7,530 bases of DNA from Methanosphaera sp. rholeuAM6 (GCA_003266105.1 MVAA01000083.1:12813-20342), one strand, 5' to 3'. Positions 1-6,492 are shown, numbered from the stretch's first letter. A program made the numbers and translations. Notes: generated by a model from the sequence alone, not told the origin.

Positions 1-20
1 GATTTGGATGATTAAAATAA

Positions 21-27
21 GGAAGTG
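21..27 (+). promoter_or_regulatory. Ribosome binding site of the lipoprotein gene
   Basis: GGAAGTG lies 7 bases before the ATG at 35 and is close to the methanogen consensus GGAGGTG. The earlier in-frame ATG at 8 has only seven bases of sequence before it and no visible site, so this motif favours the start at 35. Confidence 0.6.
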
Positions 28-34
28 GATATTT

Positions 35-634
35 ATGAAAATAAATAAGACATTAATAATAGTTCCAATAATAATGATATTGGTAGTTTCATTGTCCGGA
101 TGCATAACCGACAGCATGTTTAAATCTGGAGAAACATATGCACAAAATGGAATAACATTCCAATATCCTAAAGATTGGCATGTAGTAAACAGTGTAGCTG
201 AAGGATCAGTAGCTGCTGTTGCCTCAAAGAATAATCCTAAAATATCAACGGTAATTCAACAGGTTCCTACAGAAATGGGAACGGATATTCAGACTGCCTG
301 CAGTAACAATAACAAGAACCTCGTACTTTCACCAAATTACATTAATCTTCAGGAGGTTCAGTCAACAGTAAATGGTCAAACAGTTATATTGCACAGATAT
401 ATCGTAAATGAAGATGACGGTTCACAAAAAGAGCATGTTGCAACATGGATACAGATGAGCAATGGACAGTTATACGTGCTTCTATTCAACACACCATTGG
501 AAGAATATGATTCACAAAGATATGCTTATGACTTGATTGTTGGATCATTTGCATTGGAAGATCAATCCAACAGTAATTCCGATTCATTTCTGGATGCAGT
601 ATTTGACAGGATAAACATGTTCTTTTCAACTTAA
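35..634 (+). CDS. PsbP-like domain lipoprotein
   Basis: The predicted product of 199 residues is a small surface lipoprotein of unknown role. It begins with a short basic N-terminus (MKINK), then a hydrophobic stretch and a lipobox ending LSGC, with the lipidated cysteine at residue 23. The mature part starts with a segment around residues 38-48 (NGITFQYPKDW) that is typical of the PsbP/Mog1-like fold found in many lipoproteins of methanogens. The last 30 or so residues include a Ser/Asn-rich stretch. I chose the ATG at 35 because it has a good ribosome binding site and gives a normal signal peptide; an in-frame ATG at 8 would add nine residues. The protein should be anchored on the outer face of the membrane. 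The gene ends 9 bases before coaBC, so the two are probably co-transcribed, but nothing in the sequence links their functions. The fold assignment is by motif likeness only. Confidence 0.8.
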   Translation: MKINKTLIIVPIIMILVVSLSGCITDSMFKSGETYAQNGITFQYPKDWHVVNSVAEGSVAAVASKNNPKISTVIQQVPTEMGTDIQTACSNNNKNLVLSPNYINLQEVQSTVNGQTVILHRYIVNEDDGSQKEHVATWIQMSNGQLYVLLFNTPLEEYDSQRYAYDLIVGSFALEDQSNSNSDSFLDAVFDRINMFFST

Positions 635-643
635 GGCGATAAA

Positions 644-1798
644 ATGAAAATAATATTATGTATAACAGGTAGTATAGCAGCTACAGAGGATTTAAAATTG
701 GTTCATGAACTGAAACGACACGGCTATGATGTCGAATGTTTCATGACCGAAGCGGCTTGTGAAATAATCACACCGTTATCAATGGAATTTGCCACTAAAA
801 AACCACCTGTTACAAAGATTACAGGTTATGTGGAGCATGTAACCAATGCACAAGCGGATTTAATCCTTGTTGCTCCCGCAACAGCCAACACCATCAGTAA
901 GTTTGCACATAAAATCGCAGATACCACAGTAACAACATTGCTGTTAACAGCATCAGGTTATGATACTCCAATCCTTTTTGTTCCATCAATGCATATTTCA
1001 ATGTATGAAGCAATAAGTGATAACATAAGGAAAATAAAGAATGATAATAAAAACGTTTACTTCATGGAACCTAATGAAGCGGAACGCAAGGCAAAATTCC
1101 CTTCCAAAGATGACATAGTCCTTGAAGTAGAACGTTTAACATCCCAACAAAGATTGGCAGGTAAAAATGTATTGATATCTGCCGGAGCTACCTTTGAACG
1201 TATAGATGCAATGCGTGGAATAACAAATCGCAGTTCCGGTAAGATGGGTGTGGAAATAGCAAAGGAAGCTTACCGTCAAGGGGCTAACGTAACCATGCTC
1301 TGTGGCACTGTAAATGTTACAGTACCTAAGGCTTTTGAAAGAATAGATGTTGAATCAACAGTTGAAATGATGGATGTTCTTAAGGAAAAGATGGCTGATA
1401 TGGATATTTATATTTCTGCAGCTGCCATATCTGACTTTAGGGTTAAGGATGTTAACGACGGCAAAATCTCATCGGATGAAGACATCACTATCGAACTAAT
1501 CAGATTGCCTAAGTTATTGAAAGAAATTAAGGTTATAAATCCCAACACGATAGTTGTTGCATTTAAAGCCGAAGCAGGGGTAAGTGAAGAAGTTCTTATC
1601 AAAAAATCCAGAGATCGTATGAAAAGGTATGAAGCCGATTTGATGGTTGCCAATGATATATTGGTGGATAAGTCCGGACCGGGTTCAGATAACAATGAGG
1701 TTTATCTGATTGATTCTGATTCTTATGAAAAAATAGTTCTGGATACCAAAAGTAATATTTCTAAAAAAATAGTTGAAAAGATATGTTCAATTGTTTAA
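644..1798 (+). CDS. coaBC: Bifunctional phosphopantothenoylcysteine decarboxylase / phosphopantothenate-cysteine ligase
   Basis: This 384-residue cytoplasmic enzyme carries out two successive steps of coenzyme A synthesis. The C-terminal CoaB part joins 4'-phosphopantothenate to cysteine and the N-terminal CoaC part, an FMN-dependent decarboxylase, makes 4'-phosphopantetheine. In CoaC I see the flavoprotein start (ITGSIAA, 7-13), the active-site His65 in VEHV, and the PATANT motif (78-83). The usual bacterial substrate-clamp cysteine motif (ACGxGR) is absent; the corresponding stretch reads EPNEAERKAKFPS (142-154). CoaB starts near residue 172 with GKNVLISAGAT, then NRSSGKMG (195-202), SAAAISDF (258-265), Lys290 in RLPK, FKAE (307-310) and the nucleotide-site segment ADLMVANDI (331-339). 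The length is usual for archaeal CoaBC. The start is preceded by a weak site, GGCGAT (635-640), just after the stop of the lipoprotein gene. The stop codon sits inside the loop of a terminator hairpin. Confidence 0.95.
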   Translation: MKIILCITGSIAATEDLKLVHELKRHGYDVECFMTEAACEIITPLSMEFATKKPPVTKITGYVEHVTNAQADLILVAPATANTISKFAHKIADTTVTTLLLTASGYDTPILFVPSMHISMYEAISDNIRKIKNDNKNVYFMEPNEAERKAKFPSKDDIVLEVERLTSQQRLAGKNVLISAGATFERIDAMRGITNRSSGKMGVEIAKEAYRQGANVTMLCGTVNVTVPKAFERIDVESTVEMMDVLKEKMADMDIYISAAAISDFRVKDVNDGKISSDEDITIELIRLPKLLKEIKVINPNTIVVAFKAEAGVSEEVLIKKSRDRMKRYEADLMVANDILVDKSGPGSDNNEVYLIDSDSYEKIVLDTKSNISKKIVEKICSIV

Positions 1799-1827
1799 TG
1801 TTGAACATAATACATTCCTTTTTTTTT
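1763..1827. terminator. Bidirectional terminator between coaBC and flpA
   Basis: TATGTTCAA (1782-1790) and TTGAACATA (1801-1809) form a perfect 9-bp inverted repeat with a 10-base loop that contains the coaBC stop codon (1796-1798). On the plus strand a run of nine T follows at 1819-1827, 9 bases past the stem. On the minus strand the same stem is followed, 12 bases on, by seven T (plus-strand A7 at 1763-1769). The arrangement suits termination of both convergent genes. Archaea mostly need only the T tract, so the role of the stem is inferred. Confidence 0.65.
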
Positions 1828-1828
1828 C

Positions 1829-2500
1829 TTAAAATGATTTTTCGCAAACAAATGCAATGTGGTCCTTCTCATATGGGTCGAGTTTTATTTCTTCAATAAC
1901 TTTAAGGCCGCCCTCTTTCAAATTCTTTTTTTCCTGTTTAAAAACATCACTTGGTTTCATTGTCACATCAATGCTTCTAGCTTTAATCATTAATATTCCA
2001 GTAGTATCTTCCTTGGAAAACAGTCTGAAATTATCAAGGAACAACTTAGTCTGGGTAGTCTGAGCAACATCACTGTAAATGACATCAACCTTCTCCACAA
2101 GGTGCTGATAATTGAGGGGGCGGGTGGCATCATCAAGAATCGGAAGAAGATTTTCACGTCTGGAAGACACATCCAGAAAGTCACGCATCATTGTAGGACT
2201 AAACTCAACACAATACACCCTGCCTTCGGTACAGATATCGGATATGTGGGATGGAGTGGTACCTGCACTGGCACCAAGATACAGTACCTTCGAGTCACGC
2301 TTGAAAGGGAAAGTATGTAATCCCTTAATGATGCTGGCAGCCAGTTTTGAACGTCTAGGATTCCATAGGCGCAGTTGCTTGTCCTCATATTCCAACAGTT
2401 TTTCCTGATAAACCTGAATGCCGGGAGTATAATTAACAGTAGCAATATTATTATCCACCTGATAAACGTTTTCACCAATTTCATTAATCTGCATAATCAT
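1829..2500 (-). CDS. flpA: Fibrillarin-like rRNA/tRNA 2'-O-methyltransferase
   Basis: This is the catalytic subunit of the archaeal box C/D RNP. It transfers methyl from S-adenosylmethionine to ribose 2'-OH of rRNA and tRNA at sites chosen by guide RNAs. The 223 residues match the family in length. After a small N-terminal domain (1-60, including LWNPRRSKLAA) comes the methyltransferase fold: SAM motif YLGASAGTTPSH (74-85), the acidic Glu99 in CVEFSP, Asp124 in DDATRP, YSDVAQ (142-147), KARSID (173-178) and a C-terminal DPYEKDHIAFV (208-218). Lys52, Asp144, Lys173 and His213 are likely counterparts of the fibrillarin KDKH catalytic set. The gene follows nop5 with a 6-base gap, which is the conserved archaeal order, and the two proteins form a heterodimer. 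A second ATG at 2494 (Met3) lies 9 bases from GGAG, against only 3 for the ATG at 2500, so the true start may be two codons later. Confidence 0.96.
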   Translation of the reverse strand: MIMQINEIGENVYQVDNNIATVNYTPGIQVYQEKLLEYEDKQLRLWNPRRSKLAASIIKGLHTFPFKRDSKVLYLGASAGTTPSHISDICTEGRVYCVEFSPTMMRDFLDVSSRRENLLPILDDATRPLNYQHLVEKVDVIYSDVAQTTQTKLFLDNFRLFSKEDTTGILMIKARSIDVTMKPSDVFKQEKKNLKEGGLKVIEEIKLDPYEKDHIAFVCEKSF

Positions 2501-2503
2501 CTA

Positions 2504-2507
2504 CTCC
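2504..2507 (-). promoter_or_regulatory. Ribosome binding site of flpA overlapping the nop5 stop
   Basis: On the minus strand the junction reads TAGGAGTAGATG: the last base of the nop5 TAG stop codon is the first G of GGAG. The spacing is 3 bases to the first ATG (2500) and 9 bases to the second (2494). The geometry suggests translational coupling of nop5 and flpA and favours the second ATG. Confidence 0.6.
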
Positions 2508-3751
2508 TAGTAAACATATTCTCCCTTACGTAATTTCTTCTTGTTACGTTTTCTTTTCTTTCCATGTTCCTTCTTACCTTTTTTACCCCTTTTACCTTTC
2601 TTGGAATCATCATTGTTCCTGTTTTTCTTACGTTCAGGGAAAGGATGAGCCTTTTTGATTTCTTCAATTCGCATGTCAAGCTCAACTTTCAAGTCAGGAT
2701 CATACTCGTTACCGAATGCATCCTTTCTTGATGCAATGGTAATCTTGTTTGCCACAGCACGGGCCAACTTTCCCCTGACCCACCAGTTGGAACCGCGAAT
2801 ACTTGGATGTTGGAAAATTAATCCATGCTTAGGAGGATTTTCACCAGTCTTCAAATGCCTGAAGATAGCTTTTTCGGCACCAATTATTTGAACTGTACTG
2901 CTGGGAAGTTTAGCTAAGTTTTCAAGACCGTTGGTGTGGGCAATTAGTTTGGCACTGAGGTTTGCACCAGCCACATCATACATGTTCGGTGCAACCTCCT
3001 TAATTTTAACGTCAATGTATTCTTCCAAAGTCTTTCTTGTCTCATACAGACTGTGAAGACTGGATGCGAATGCCTTAATAATTTCCAAGTCAGAATCCCC
3101 AATATCGACATCATAATTTTCTGATAAAACAACATTGGTATTGTCAAGAACACCGGATTCGGCAATGTTTTCTCTACTGGTATTTTCAGAAATGATACGT
3201 GCATACGTCTCATGATTGCTTAACTTTTCAAGTTCGGGCAAATAAGGTGTACACCATTCACGTAAACGCTCAATAAGCTTACCAGTAGTTTCTTCAATCT
3301 CCTCTAAAGAGTTGATGCTTTCAACAATCATCACATCATTGCTCTTTACAGATTCCCTGATTTTTTCTTTGGTAATTTCATTATAGGCAATATTCAATGA
3401 TTCAGTTATGTTAACCTCACACAGATTACTGATTATTTCATCAAAATGTTCGCGAACATAACTTCCGTGAATGGTGTTTTTTTCAACGATAATCTTGTCG
3501 ACAAAGTCATTGCCAAGAAAATTCTTCTGAGGTGCTGTTGTTTCAATAACAATTTCATCAAAACGTTTGGCAAGTCTGGCTATTAATTCAACTTCCTCAT
3601 CAGGTATCATCTTTTGTCTGATATTCTCTAACATTTCGGCCTGTTTTTTGTCAAACAAGAATTTATCTACAATACTGAATTTTTCATCCGTAGCAATAAA
3701 TCCAAAACTGGTTGTTGTAATAAAGGCTTTCATGTATAATATTTTTAGCAT
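2507..3751 (-). CDS. nop5: Nop5 (Nop56/58 family) C/D-box RNP core protein
   Basis: This protein scaffolds the archaeal C/D RNP. It binds fibrillarin through its N-terminal domain, dimerises through a central helical coiled coil, and contacts L7Ae and guide RNA through its NOP domain. Over 414 residues I see an N-terminal domain (about 7-120), a helical region rich in Glu, Lys and Leu (about 145-255), and the NOP domain with its signature GAEKAIFRHLKTGENPPKHG (291-310), followed by LIFQHPSIRG and WWVRGKLARAVANK. The tail (about 374-410) is very rich in Lys, Arg and Gly and probably binds RNA. The start is uncertain: ATGs at 3751 and 3733 are in frame and neither has a ribosome binding site. 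The second gives MKAFITTTSFGFIATDE, which looks like the usual family N-terminus, and a leaderless or near-leaderless message is possible. The gene is the first of the nop5-flpA pair and shares a divergent promoter region with pyrD. Confidence 0.96.
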   Translation of the reverse strand: MLKILYMKAFITTTSFGFIATDEKFSIVDKFLFDKKQAEMLENIRQKMIPDEEVELIARLAKRFDEIVIETTAPQKNFLGNDFVDKIIVEKNTIHGSYVREHFDEIISNLCEVNITESLNIAYNEITKEKIRESVKSNDVMIVESINSLEEIEETTGKLIERLREWCTPYLPELEKLSNHETYARIISENTSRENIAESGVLDNTNVVLSENYDVDIGDSDLEIIKAFASSLHSLYETRKTLEEYIDVKIKEVAPNMYDVAGANLSAKLIAHTNGLENLAKLPSSTVQIIGAEKAIFRHLKTGENPPKHGLIFQHPSIRGSNWWVRGKLARAVANKITIASRKDAFGNEYDPDLKVELDMRIEEIKKAHPFPERKKNRNNDDSKKGKRGKKGKKEHGKKRKRNKKKLRKGEYVY

Positions 3752-3843
3752 TATTGATTAATATTAATTAACATTAAAAAACAAAAATTATACATAGTAA
3801 AGATTTCAGTGTATTAATACAAAAAATAGGGAAATATGTTATC
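3752..3843. promoter_or_regulatory. Divergent promoter region between nop5 and pyrD
   Basis: This 92-base, very AT-rich gap must hold the promoters for both gene pairs. For pyrD a TATA-like element AATTATAC lies at 3787-3794 after an A-rich stretch, which would put the transcript start near 3815-3820. A weak AGGGA (3828-3832) lies 11 bases before the pyrD ATG. For nop5, TTAATATT-like boxes occur around 3756-3772 on the minus strand, but AT-richness makes the exact box uncertain. I see no clear operator. Confidence 0.45.
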
Positions 3844-4761
3844 ATGTTAAAATCGGATATTCTTGGAATGAAACTAAAAAATCCATTATTCTTGGCTGCA
3901 GGAATCCTGGGAACAACTGCCAGCAGCATGAAAATGGTTGCAAATGCAGGGGCTGGAGGAATAGTTACAAAATCATTCAGTCTGGAAGCAAATGACGGTT
4001 ATGAAAATCCAACAATAGTAAAAATTGAAGGTGGAGTTATAAACTCTGTAGGTCTGGCAAGTCCGGGAGTTGAAGCAAAAAAAGAAGAATTAAAGGAATT
4101 ACAGGACATCAGGGATGAAACTCCAGTAATAGCATCAATATATGGTGATTCTGAAGAAGTGTTCTGTGAAGTTGCGCAGCGTACGCGTAATTATGTGGAC
4201 GCATTTGAATTAAATGTTTCCTGTCCTCATGCAAAATGTGGCTTTGGTTCAAATATTGGTGAAGATCCGGAAATGACATATAATATTGTAAGCAGTGTTA
4301 AAGATGCTATTAAAGATGTGCCGATAATTGTTAAGCTCACGCCAAATGTAACGGATATAACTGCAATAGCTAAAGCTTCAGAAGAAGCTGGAGCAGATGC
4401 ATTAACACTTATAAATAGTGTGGGTCCGGGGTTACGAATAGATTATCAAACAGCAAAACCGATACTAAACAATGTGCTTGGAGGAATAGCCGGACCAATG
4501 ATAAAGCCAATAGCACTAAAATGTGTGTACAACACGTATAAAACAGTTGATATTCCAATCTTTGGAGTGGGTGGAATAAAGGATTACAGGGACGTTCTTG
4601 AATTCATGTATGCTGGAGCAAGCCTGTTGCAGATAGGAACGTCAATCATGTATTCCGGGCCGGAAATATTCGGGGAAATATCTGATGACTTAAGCAGGTT
4701 CCTAGAAGAGAATGGATACGATAATGTTACGCAGATAATAGGTTTATCACATGAAATGTAA
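3844..4761 (+). CDS. pyrD: Dihydroorotate dehydrogenase type 1B, catalytic subunit
   Basis: This 305-residue FMN enzyme with a TIM-barrel fold oxidises dihydroorotate to orotate, the fourth step of pyrimidine synthesis. Visible motifs are KNPLFLAAGILG (12-23), TKSFS (42-46), the substrate loop NSVGLASPG (67-75), FELNVSCPH (121-129) with the catalytic base Cys127, VKLTPN (163-168), INSVGPG (190-196), GGIAGP (213-218) and the phosphate-binding GVGGI (241-245) and QIGTS (263-267). A cysteine rather than serine as the base marks class 1B, which works with PyrK and NAD+; pyrK follows after 15 bases. Odd points: in the substrate loop most relatives have Asn where Ser73 stands (usually NPG), and GGIAGP has Ala where GGLSGP is common. 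The ATG at 3844 has only a weak ribosome binding site, but the N-terminus matches the family. Confidence 0.95.
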   Translation: MLKSDILGMKLKNPLFLAAGILGTTASSMKMVANAGAGGIVTKSFSLEANDGYENPTIVKIEGGVINSVGLASPGVEAKKEELKELQDIRDETPVIASIYGDSEEVFCEVAQRTRNYVDAFELNVSCPHAKCGFGSNIGEDPEMTYNIVSSVKDAIKDVPIIVKLTPNVTDITAIAKASEEAGADALTLINSVGPGLRIDYQTAKPILNNVLGGIAGPMIKPIALKCVYNTYKTVDIPIFGVGGIKDYRDVLEFMYAGASLLQIGTSIMYSGPEIFGEISDDLSRFLEENGYDNVTQIIGLSHEM

Positions 4762-4764
4762 TTT

Positions 4765-4770
4765 GGGGGA
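4765..4770 (+). promoter_or_regulatory. Ribosome binding site of pyrK
   Basis: GGGGGA lies 6 bases before the pyrK ATG, in the 15-base gap after the pyrD stop codon. It fixes the pyrK start and supports co-translation of the two subunits. Confidence 0.55.
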
Positions 4771-4776
4771 AATAGT

Positions 4777-5589
4777 ATGATTCAAAATGTTTATGATGAT
4801 GAAGTGCCACAAGTTGTGACAATAAAGGAAACGGTAATTGAAACGCCTACGGTGAAAACATTTCTATTTCCCTTTGACATTACGGATGATATTCATCCTG
4901 GACAATTTGTAATGGTTTGGGACTTAAACAATGAAAAGCCAATGACAATATCAATTATTGATAGAGAAAATAATCTTATGGGAATAACAGTAAGAAAAGC
5001 AGGACCGTTTACTAATAATATGTATGATAACATTGATGTCGGCGATAAAATTGGAATTCGTGGACCGTATGGTCATGGCTATGAGTTGTCCTCGTATAAT
5101 AATGTGTTAGCAGTCGGTGGAGGTTCAGGTATTGCGTCTTTAGCCCCGTTATTGTCATTTTATGATAATGTGGAACTTATTTCCGCAGCAAGTACTGAAG
5201 ATGAGTTGGTGTTTGTTGAAAGATTTAAAAAAGATGGAATTGCCGTACATGAATGTACTGATGATGGAACAAGAGGATTTAAGGGATTCAGTACTCAGCT
5301 TGCCGAGGAAATGTTGATTAATGGGGATTATGATATTATTGTGGGTTGTGGACCAGAGATAATGTCATACAAGTTATTGGAATTAAGCCAAAAATATGAT
5401 GTTGACTGTCAGTTGGCGTTGGATCGTTATATGAAATGTGGACTTGGCATATGTGGGCAGTGTTGTATTGATGATACAGGTTACAGGGTATGTGTTGAAG
5501 GTCCAGTATTTGATAAGAAACAGTTGGAAGAGCTTTCCGAGTTTGGAAAGTACAGAAGGGATGCTGCAGGCAGTATTGTTGAATATTAA
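4777..5589 (+). CDS. pyrK: Dihydroorotate dehydrogenase type 1B, electron-transfer subunit
   Basis: This 270-residue FAD and [2Fe-2S] protein passes electrons from PyrD's FMN to NAD+. It has the ferredoxin-reductase layout. The FAD domain includes PGQFVMVW (41-48), the flavin motif KPMTIS (54-59) and GIRGPYGHGY (93-102). The nucleotide domain has VGGGSGIASLAPL (113-125) and VGCGPEIM (189-196). The iron-sulphur cysteines are Cys221, Cys226, Cys229 and Cys239 (CxxxxCxxC then nine residues and C), followed by VEGPVF as usual. The flavin motif begins with Lys54 where Arg is common, and Cys230 is an extra cysteine beside the cluster ligand. The length is normal. The gene is the second of the pyrD-pyrK pair and is followed by a T tract. 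Homologous reductase subunits exist in other enzymes, but the neighbour settles the assignment. Confidence 0.94.
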   Translation: MIQNVYDDEVPQVVTIKETVIETPTVKTFLFPFDITDDIHPGQFVMVWDLNNEKPMTISIIDRENNLMGITVRKAGPFTNNMYDNIDVGDKIGIRGPYGHGYELSSYNNVLAVGGGSGIASLAPLLSFYDNVELISAASTEDELVFVERFKKDGIAVHECTDDGTRGFKGFSTQLAEEMLINGDYDIIVGCGPEIMSYKLLELSQKYDVDCQLALDRYMKCGLGICGQCCIDDTGYRVCVEGPVFDKKQLEELSEFGKYRRDAAGSIVEY

Positions 5590-5597
5590 TTCTTTTA

Positions 5598-5606
5598 TTT
5601 TTTTTT
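5598..5606 (+). terminator. T-tract terminator after pyrK
   Basis: A run of nine T begins 9 bases after the pyrK stop codon, with four more T at 5593-5596. No strong stem precedes it, which fits the archaeal rule that a T-rich tract alone can end transcription. The gap also serves the convergent hjc gene, for which I see no T tract on the minus strand; a small 5-bp stem (5640-5644 with 5650-5654) covers the hjc stop codon. Confidence 0.55.
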
Positions 5607-5609
5607 AAC

Positions 5610-5632
5610 TTATTCACTTATAAGTTATAATT
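5610..5632. repeat. AT-rich repeat, copy downstream of hjc
   Basis: TTATTCACTTA (5610-5620) is followed at once by TAAGTTATAATT (5621-5632). Both blocks recur in the same order at 6157-6167 and 6175-6186, on the other side of hjc, with 7 extra bases between them. The junction here also forms a 10-bp palindrome, ACTTATAAGT (5616-5625). Confidence 0.4.
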
Positions 5633-5646
5633 AATAACTTGGTTAC

Positions 5647-6057
5647 TTAAACCAGTTTTGTTTGTTTTGTTCCACCAGTAATTTCCTCAAAATCAAGGCC
5701 TTTACTAAAAGCAAGGTCTGTATTTACACGATAGTTATTGCTGCGCGTAACATGCAAGTCTTCCAGTTTGATGAATCTCCACGGTTGACGAATAAACTTT
5801 GCACCCACATATGGTGTAGCACCAAATATCTTTGAAAATTCTATTAAATTGGTTATCTTTTCATTATCAATGTAGATATGATCTTGGCGTGTAGACTTTA
5901 CTTCAATTGCAAGGTATAACTTACCATTACCTGCAAGTACGTCCGGCAATGGTCTTTTTGTAGCTCCACCACTGGCAGGAGCTCTCATAGCAGCAAATCC
6001 TGCATCCCATAATTTGTTAACTAAATCTCTTTCTTCAACGGAACCTGTCTTACTCAT
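5647..6057 (-). CDS. hjc: Holliday junction resolvase Hjc
   Basis: This archaeal structure-specific endonuclease cuts four-way DNA junctions in recombination and fork repair and acts as a homodimer. The 136 residues carry the nuclease core found in Hjc: Glu9 in VEERDLV, the basic loop MRAPASGGATKRPLPD (24-39) with Asp39, and AIEVK (50-54) with Glu52 and Lys54. These four residues correspond to the metal-binding and catalytic set E-D-E-K. IYID (61-64) and the WRF segment (93-95) also match the family. The C-terminal stretch after about residue 118 is a polar tail. The ATG at 6057 is preceded at 8 bases by a weak AGGAT, and the protein start fits the family. The gene stands alone, convergent with pyrK and behind a long AT-rich upstream region; its neighbours suggest no partner. 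Confidence 0.95.
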   Translation of the reverse strand: MSKTGSVEERDLVNKLWDAGFAAMRAPASGGATKRPLPDVLAGNGKLYLAIEVKSTRQDHIYIDNEKITNLIEFSKIFGATPYVGAKFIRQPWRFIKLEDLHVTRSNNYRVNTDLAFSKGLDFEEITGGTKQTKLV

Positions 6058-6156
6058 ATTAAAAAATCCTAATAAATTATACTATTATTTATGGTTTAGG
6101 AAATATAATTAGTTTAAAATTTTCATATGTTTTTCAACTGTACTCTTTAGTATATG

Positions 6157-6186
6157 TTATTCACTTAATAGTTTTAAGTTATAATT
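6157..6186. repeat. AT-rich repeat, copy upstream of hjc
   Basis: TTATTCACTTA (6157-6167) and TAAGTTATAATT (6175-6186) match the copy at 5610-5632 exactly, separated here by ATAGTTT. The right part, TTATAATTTATA (6179-6190), recurs exactly at 6361-6372. Low complexity makes chance matches possible. Confidence 0.4.
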
Positions 6187-6360
6187 TATACACTTTTTAT
6201 CAAATTATTTTTTCCATTTATTACTCATTTAAATCTATTACAAAATTCTAAAAATAATATTTTATCATTTGAAGTTTACTTTGAACTATTTTACTTAAAC
6301 ATTTAACTTTGGAGGATTATTATTTAATTTAAACTTTTTTACTGTTTTTATTGAATTTAA

Positions 6361-6411
6361 TTATAATTTATAAACTTATATGTTATAACTTATTATTAAC
6401 TAACTAATAAT
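6361..6411. repeat. Cluster of AT-rich direct and inverted repeats
   Basis: TTATAATTTATA (6361-6372) repeats the sequence at 6179-6190. A variant TTATAACTTA (6383-6392) follows. ATTATTA (6392-6398) and TAATAAT (6405-6411) form a 7-bp inverted repeat with a 6-base loop. The cluster is located about 300 bases upstream of hjc and about 110 bases past the gdhA stop codon. Function unknown. Confidence 0.35.
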
Positions 6412-6492
6412 TCACGAAGAAAACGATAAAATAAAATCACGTTACATACTTTATCAAAAGAGTGTTTAAAATCAGATGTAATTATGGCGGTT

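Noticed and set aside
1408..1695. Minus-strand reading frame of 95 codons inside coaBC
   Set aside because: It lies wholly within well-supported CoaB coding sequence on the other strand and its translation has no recognisable domain.
2102..2408. Plus-strand reading frames antisense to flpA
   Set aside because: They mirror the conserved SAM-binding region of fibrillarin, have no ribosome binding site and give low-complexity translations.
2944..3213. Alternative minus-strand frame inside nop5
   Set aside because: Same strand but different frame from a clearly coding, full-length nop5; no start signal.
5336..5617. Minus-strand reading frame antisense to the 3' end of pyrK
   Set aside because: It overlaps the essential iron-sulphur region of PyrK and shows no family motif.
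6392..6411. 7-bp inverted repeat as a terminator
   Set aside because: It lies about 80 bases beyond the better gdhA terminator, contains only A/T pairs and is easily produced by chance in such DNA.
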